64,000 bases of DNA from UKL13-2 sp038321965. GTDB lineage: Bacteria; Pseudomonadota; Gammaproteobacteria; Burkholderiales; Usitatibacteraceae. The position numbers and the translations under genes are program-made. Within the stretch, counting starts at the first letter, position 1; every line of letters begins with the position of its first letter. The DNA lies in the NCBI GenBank assembly GCA_038321965.1, contig JBBQFL010000020.1, positions 1 through 64,000 on the forward strand, in the 5' to 3' direction. The notes beneath the pieces were generated by a model that had not been told where the DNA came from, ran no database searches, and saw only the letters and a program-made list of their open reading frames with translations. Shown here in pieces: positions 62,922 to 64,000 of the stretch.

Positions 62922-64000
62922 TTACCCCGCCGCCCGCACCTCCACCGGAATCCCATTCAACGCCGCATTCCCAGAAATCGCATCGATAAACTTCTCGTCG
63001 CTGATGTCGTTGAAGCTCGCACCCGCGTGAGCGCTGGCGATGCCCATGCGCGCGCCTTCGCGATCATGCCCCCAGCCGTGCGGGAGGCAGACAACGCCAG
63101 GCATCACGTCAGTAGTCGCTTCAACGGGTACGTTCAGCTTGCCGATACGCGAACTCAGCTCGATGACCTGGCCGCTGGTCAAACCGCGTGAGGCGAGGTC
63201 GTCCGGGTGCATCAGCAACTGATGGCGTGCCTTGCCTTTGACGAGGCGGTGGTAGTTGTGCATCCAGGAGTTATTGCTTCGCACATGGCGCCGGCCGATG
63301 AGGTGAAGGCTCTTCGGGGCGCTGTCCAATAGTTCACGATTGAAGCGCTCCATATCCGCCAACATCGGCGCAGGAGCGCAGTCGATGAGTTTGTCCGCCG
63401 TTTCGATACGCGAAGCCAGCGACGGCTTTAGTGCGCCGAGGTCGATACCGTGTGGCGCTGCTTTTAGGGATTCCATGGTCGTACCTTCGCGATTGCCGCT
63501 TTTTTTCAACATGCCGCCGATGATGTGTTGCAGTGCCGGCATGGGGGTAAATTCGCGGCCAAGTTTGGCGGCAAGTTTTGCACCGATGCCGGAAAAAATC
63601 TCCCAGTCGTAACGTTCATCTTCGGGGCGCGCCCAGATTGCTTCGTTATAGCGGGTGACATTGCGCACGGCGAAGGCATTGAAAATCAGGTCGTAGTGAT
63701 CGTGATTGAGAGCAGAGGTTGGCGGCAGGATCAAGTCTGCGTGGCGCGTGGTCTCGTTCATGTAGATGTCGATGGACAGCATGAAAGCTAACGATTCAAA
63801 TGCGCGGTCAAGCTGTCTGCCATTTGGTGTGGAAAGGACGGGATTGCCGCAGGTGGTAATGAGCCCGCGAATTTGCCCTTCGCCAGGTGTGAGGATCTCC
63901 TCGGCAAGTGCAGCGACCGGTATCTCGCCGCCGGACTCGGGCAGACCACTGACGCGCGATTTCCACTGCGCGTAGTGACCGGGCCGAGTGCCTGGGCCGG
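62922..64000 (-). CDS. Molybdopterin oxidoreductase, partial at window edge
   Basis: The frame is open from the right edge of the window to the stop at 62922, so at least 358 residues of the C-terminal part are present and the N-terminus lies outside. It shows MNETTRHADLILPPTSAL, LHLIGRRHVRSNNSWMHNYHRLVKG and HPDDLASRGLTSGQVIELSSRIGKLNVPVEATTDVMPGVVCLPHGWGHDR, which are the molybdopterin-binding domains of DMSO-reductase-family enzymes such as formate dehydrogenase or nitrate reductase-like proteins. The specific substrate cannot be told without the N-terminal cluster region. Confidence 0.88.
   Translation of the reverse strand, partial: GPGTRPGHYAQWKSRVSGLPESGGEIPVAALAEEILTPGEGQIRGLITTCGNPVLSTPNGRQLDRAFESLAFMLSIDIYMNETTRHADLILPPTSALNHDHYDLIFNAFAVRNVTRYNEAIWARPEDERYDWEIFSGIGAKLAAKLGREFTPMPALQHIIGGMLKKSGNREGTTMESLKAAPHGIDLGALKPSLASRIETADKLIDCAPAPMLADMERFNRELLDSAPKSLHLIGRRHVRSNNSWMHNYHRLVKGKARHQLLMHPDDLASRGLTSGQVIELSSRIGKLNVPVEATTDVMPGVVCLPHGWGHDREGARMGIASAHAGASFNDISDEKFIDAISGNAALNGIPVEVRAAG

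Overview
The window looks like a chromosomal stretch from a Betaproteobacterium (Burkholderiales or Nitrosomonadales type). The clues are gene order and family flavour: rne divergent from rluC, then HAD phosphatase, Rieske and SppA; maf(yceF) divergent from yceD-rpmF-plsX-fabHDG-acpP-fabF-mltG-tmk-holB-pilZ-tatD; trxB divergent from a Crp/Fnr gene, then ftsK-lolA; and a frmA-fghA pair. Assignments come from reading motifs in the sequence and recalling families; no database search was run.

Layout. Positions 1-1100: a 3' fragment of tRNA-Asn with its terminator, read as the distal attachment site of an element lying to the left of the window, followed by a secreted protein gene. Positions 1250-5520: a small winged-helix regulator, an RsmH-type 16S rRNA methyltransferase outside the division cluster, and a ZnuD-like zinc TonB receptor with a secreted protein gene and a palindromic Zur-like operator candidate. 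Positions 5640-9911: uvrB, a lipoprotein, a low-molecular-weight phosphatase, MarC and an HCCA isomerase. Positions 10057-16590: RNase E with a long divergent leader region, then rluC, HAD phosphatase, Rieske protein and SppA. Positions 16649-21333: a PAS/GGDEF/EAL c-di-GMP enzyme convergent with an RsmI-like methylase and Maf. Positions 21398-32286: the ribosomal L32, fatty-acid, cell-wall, dTMP and DNA polymerase operon.

Positions 32314-35857 hold a collapsed type I secretion locus. A HlyB-like transporter is cut off just after Walker A and joined directly to the C-terminal end of an RTX protein; a glycosyltransferase follows. Next come a response-regulator/Ser-Thr kinase fusion and, on the minus strand, one long compact run: Smr, arnT, an ArnE-like protein, arnB, arnC, the formyltransferase half of ArnA, a TMEM175-like channel, the decarboxylase half of ArnA, a LysE exporter, purE, purK and a DUF2807 protein. 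This run carries most of the lipid A L-Ara4N modification pathway, with ArnA split in two and no arnD visible.

Positions 48300-57500 carry a REP-like repeat, trxB, a Crp/Fnr regulator, ftsK-lolA, the formaldehyde detoxification pair frmA-fghA behind an intergenic segment bounded by inverted repeats, a second DUF2807 protein and a small unknown. Positions 57472-60612 encode a large secreted PHP-type metallohydrolase with duplicated Ig-like domains. Positions 60997-62870 look like an integron cassette array without a visible integrase: two attC sites, two intact cassette genes and one decayed one, all reading on the minus strand. The right edge cuts a molybdopterin oxidoreductase gene.
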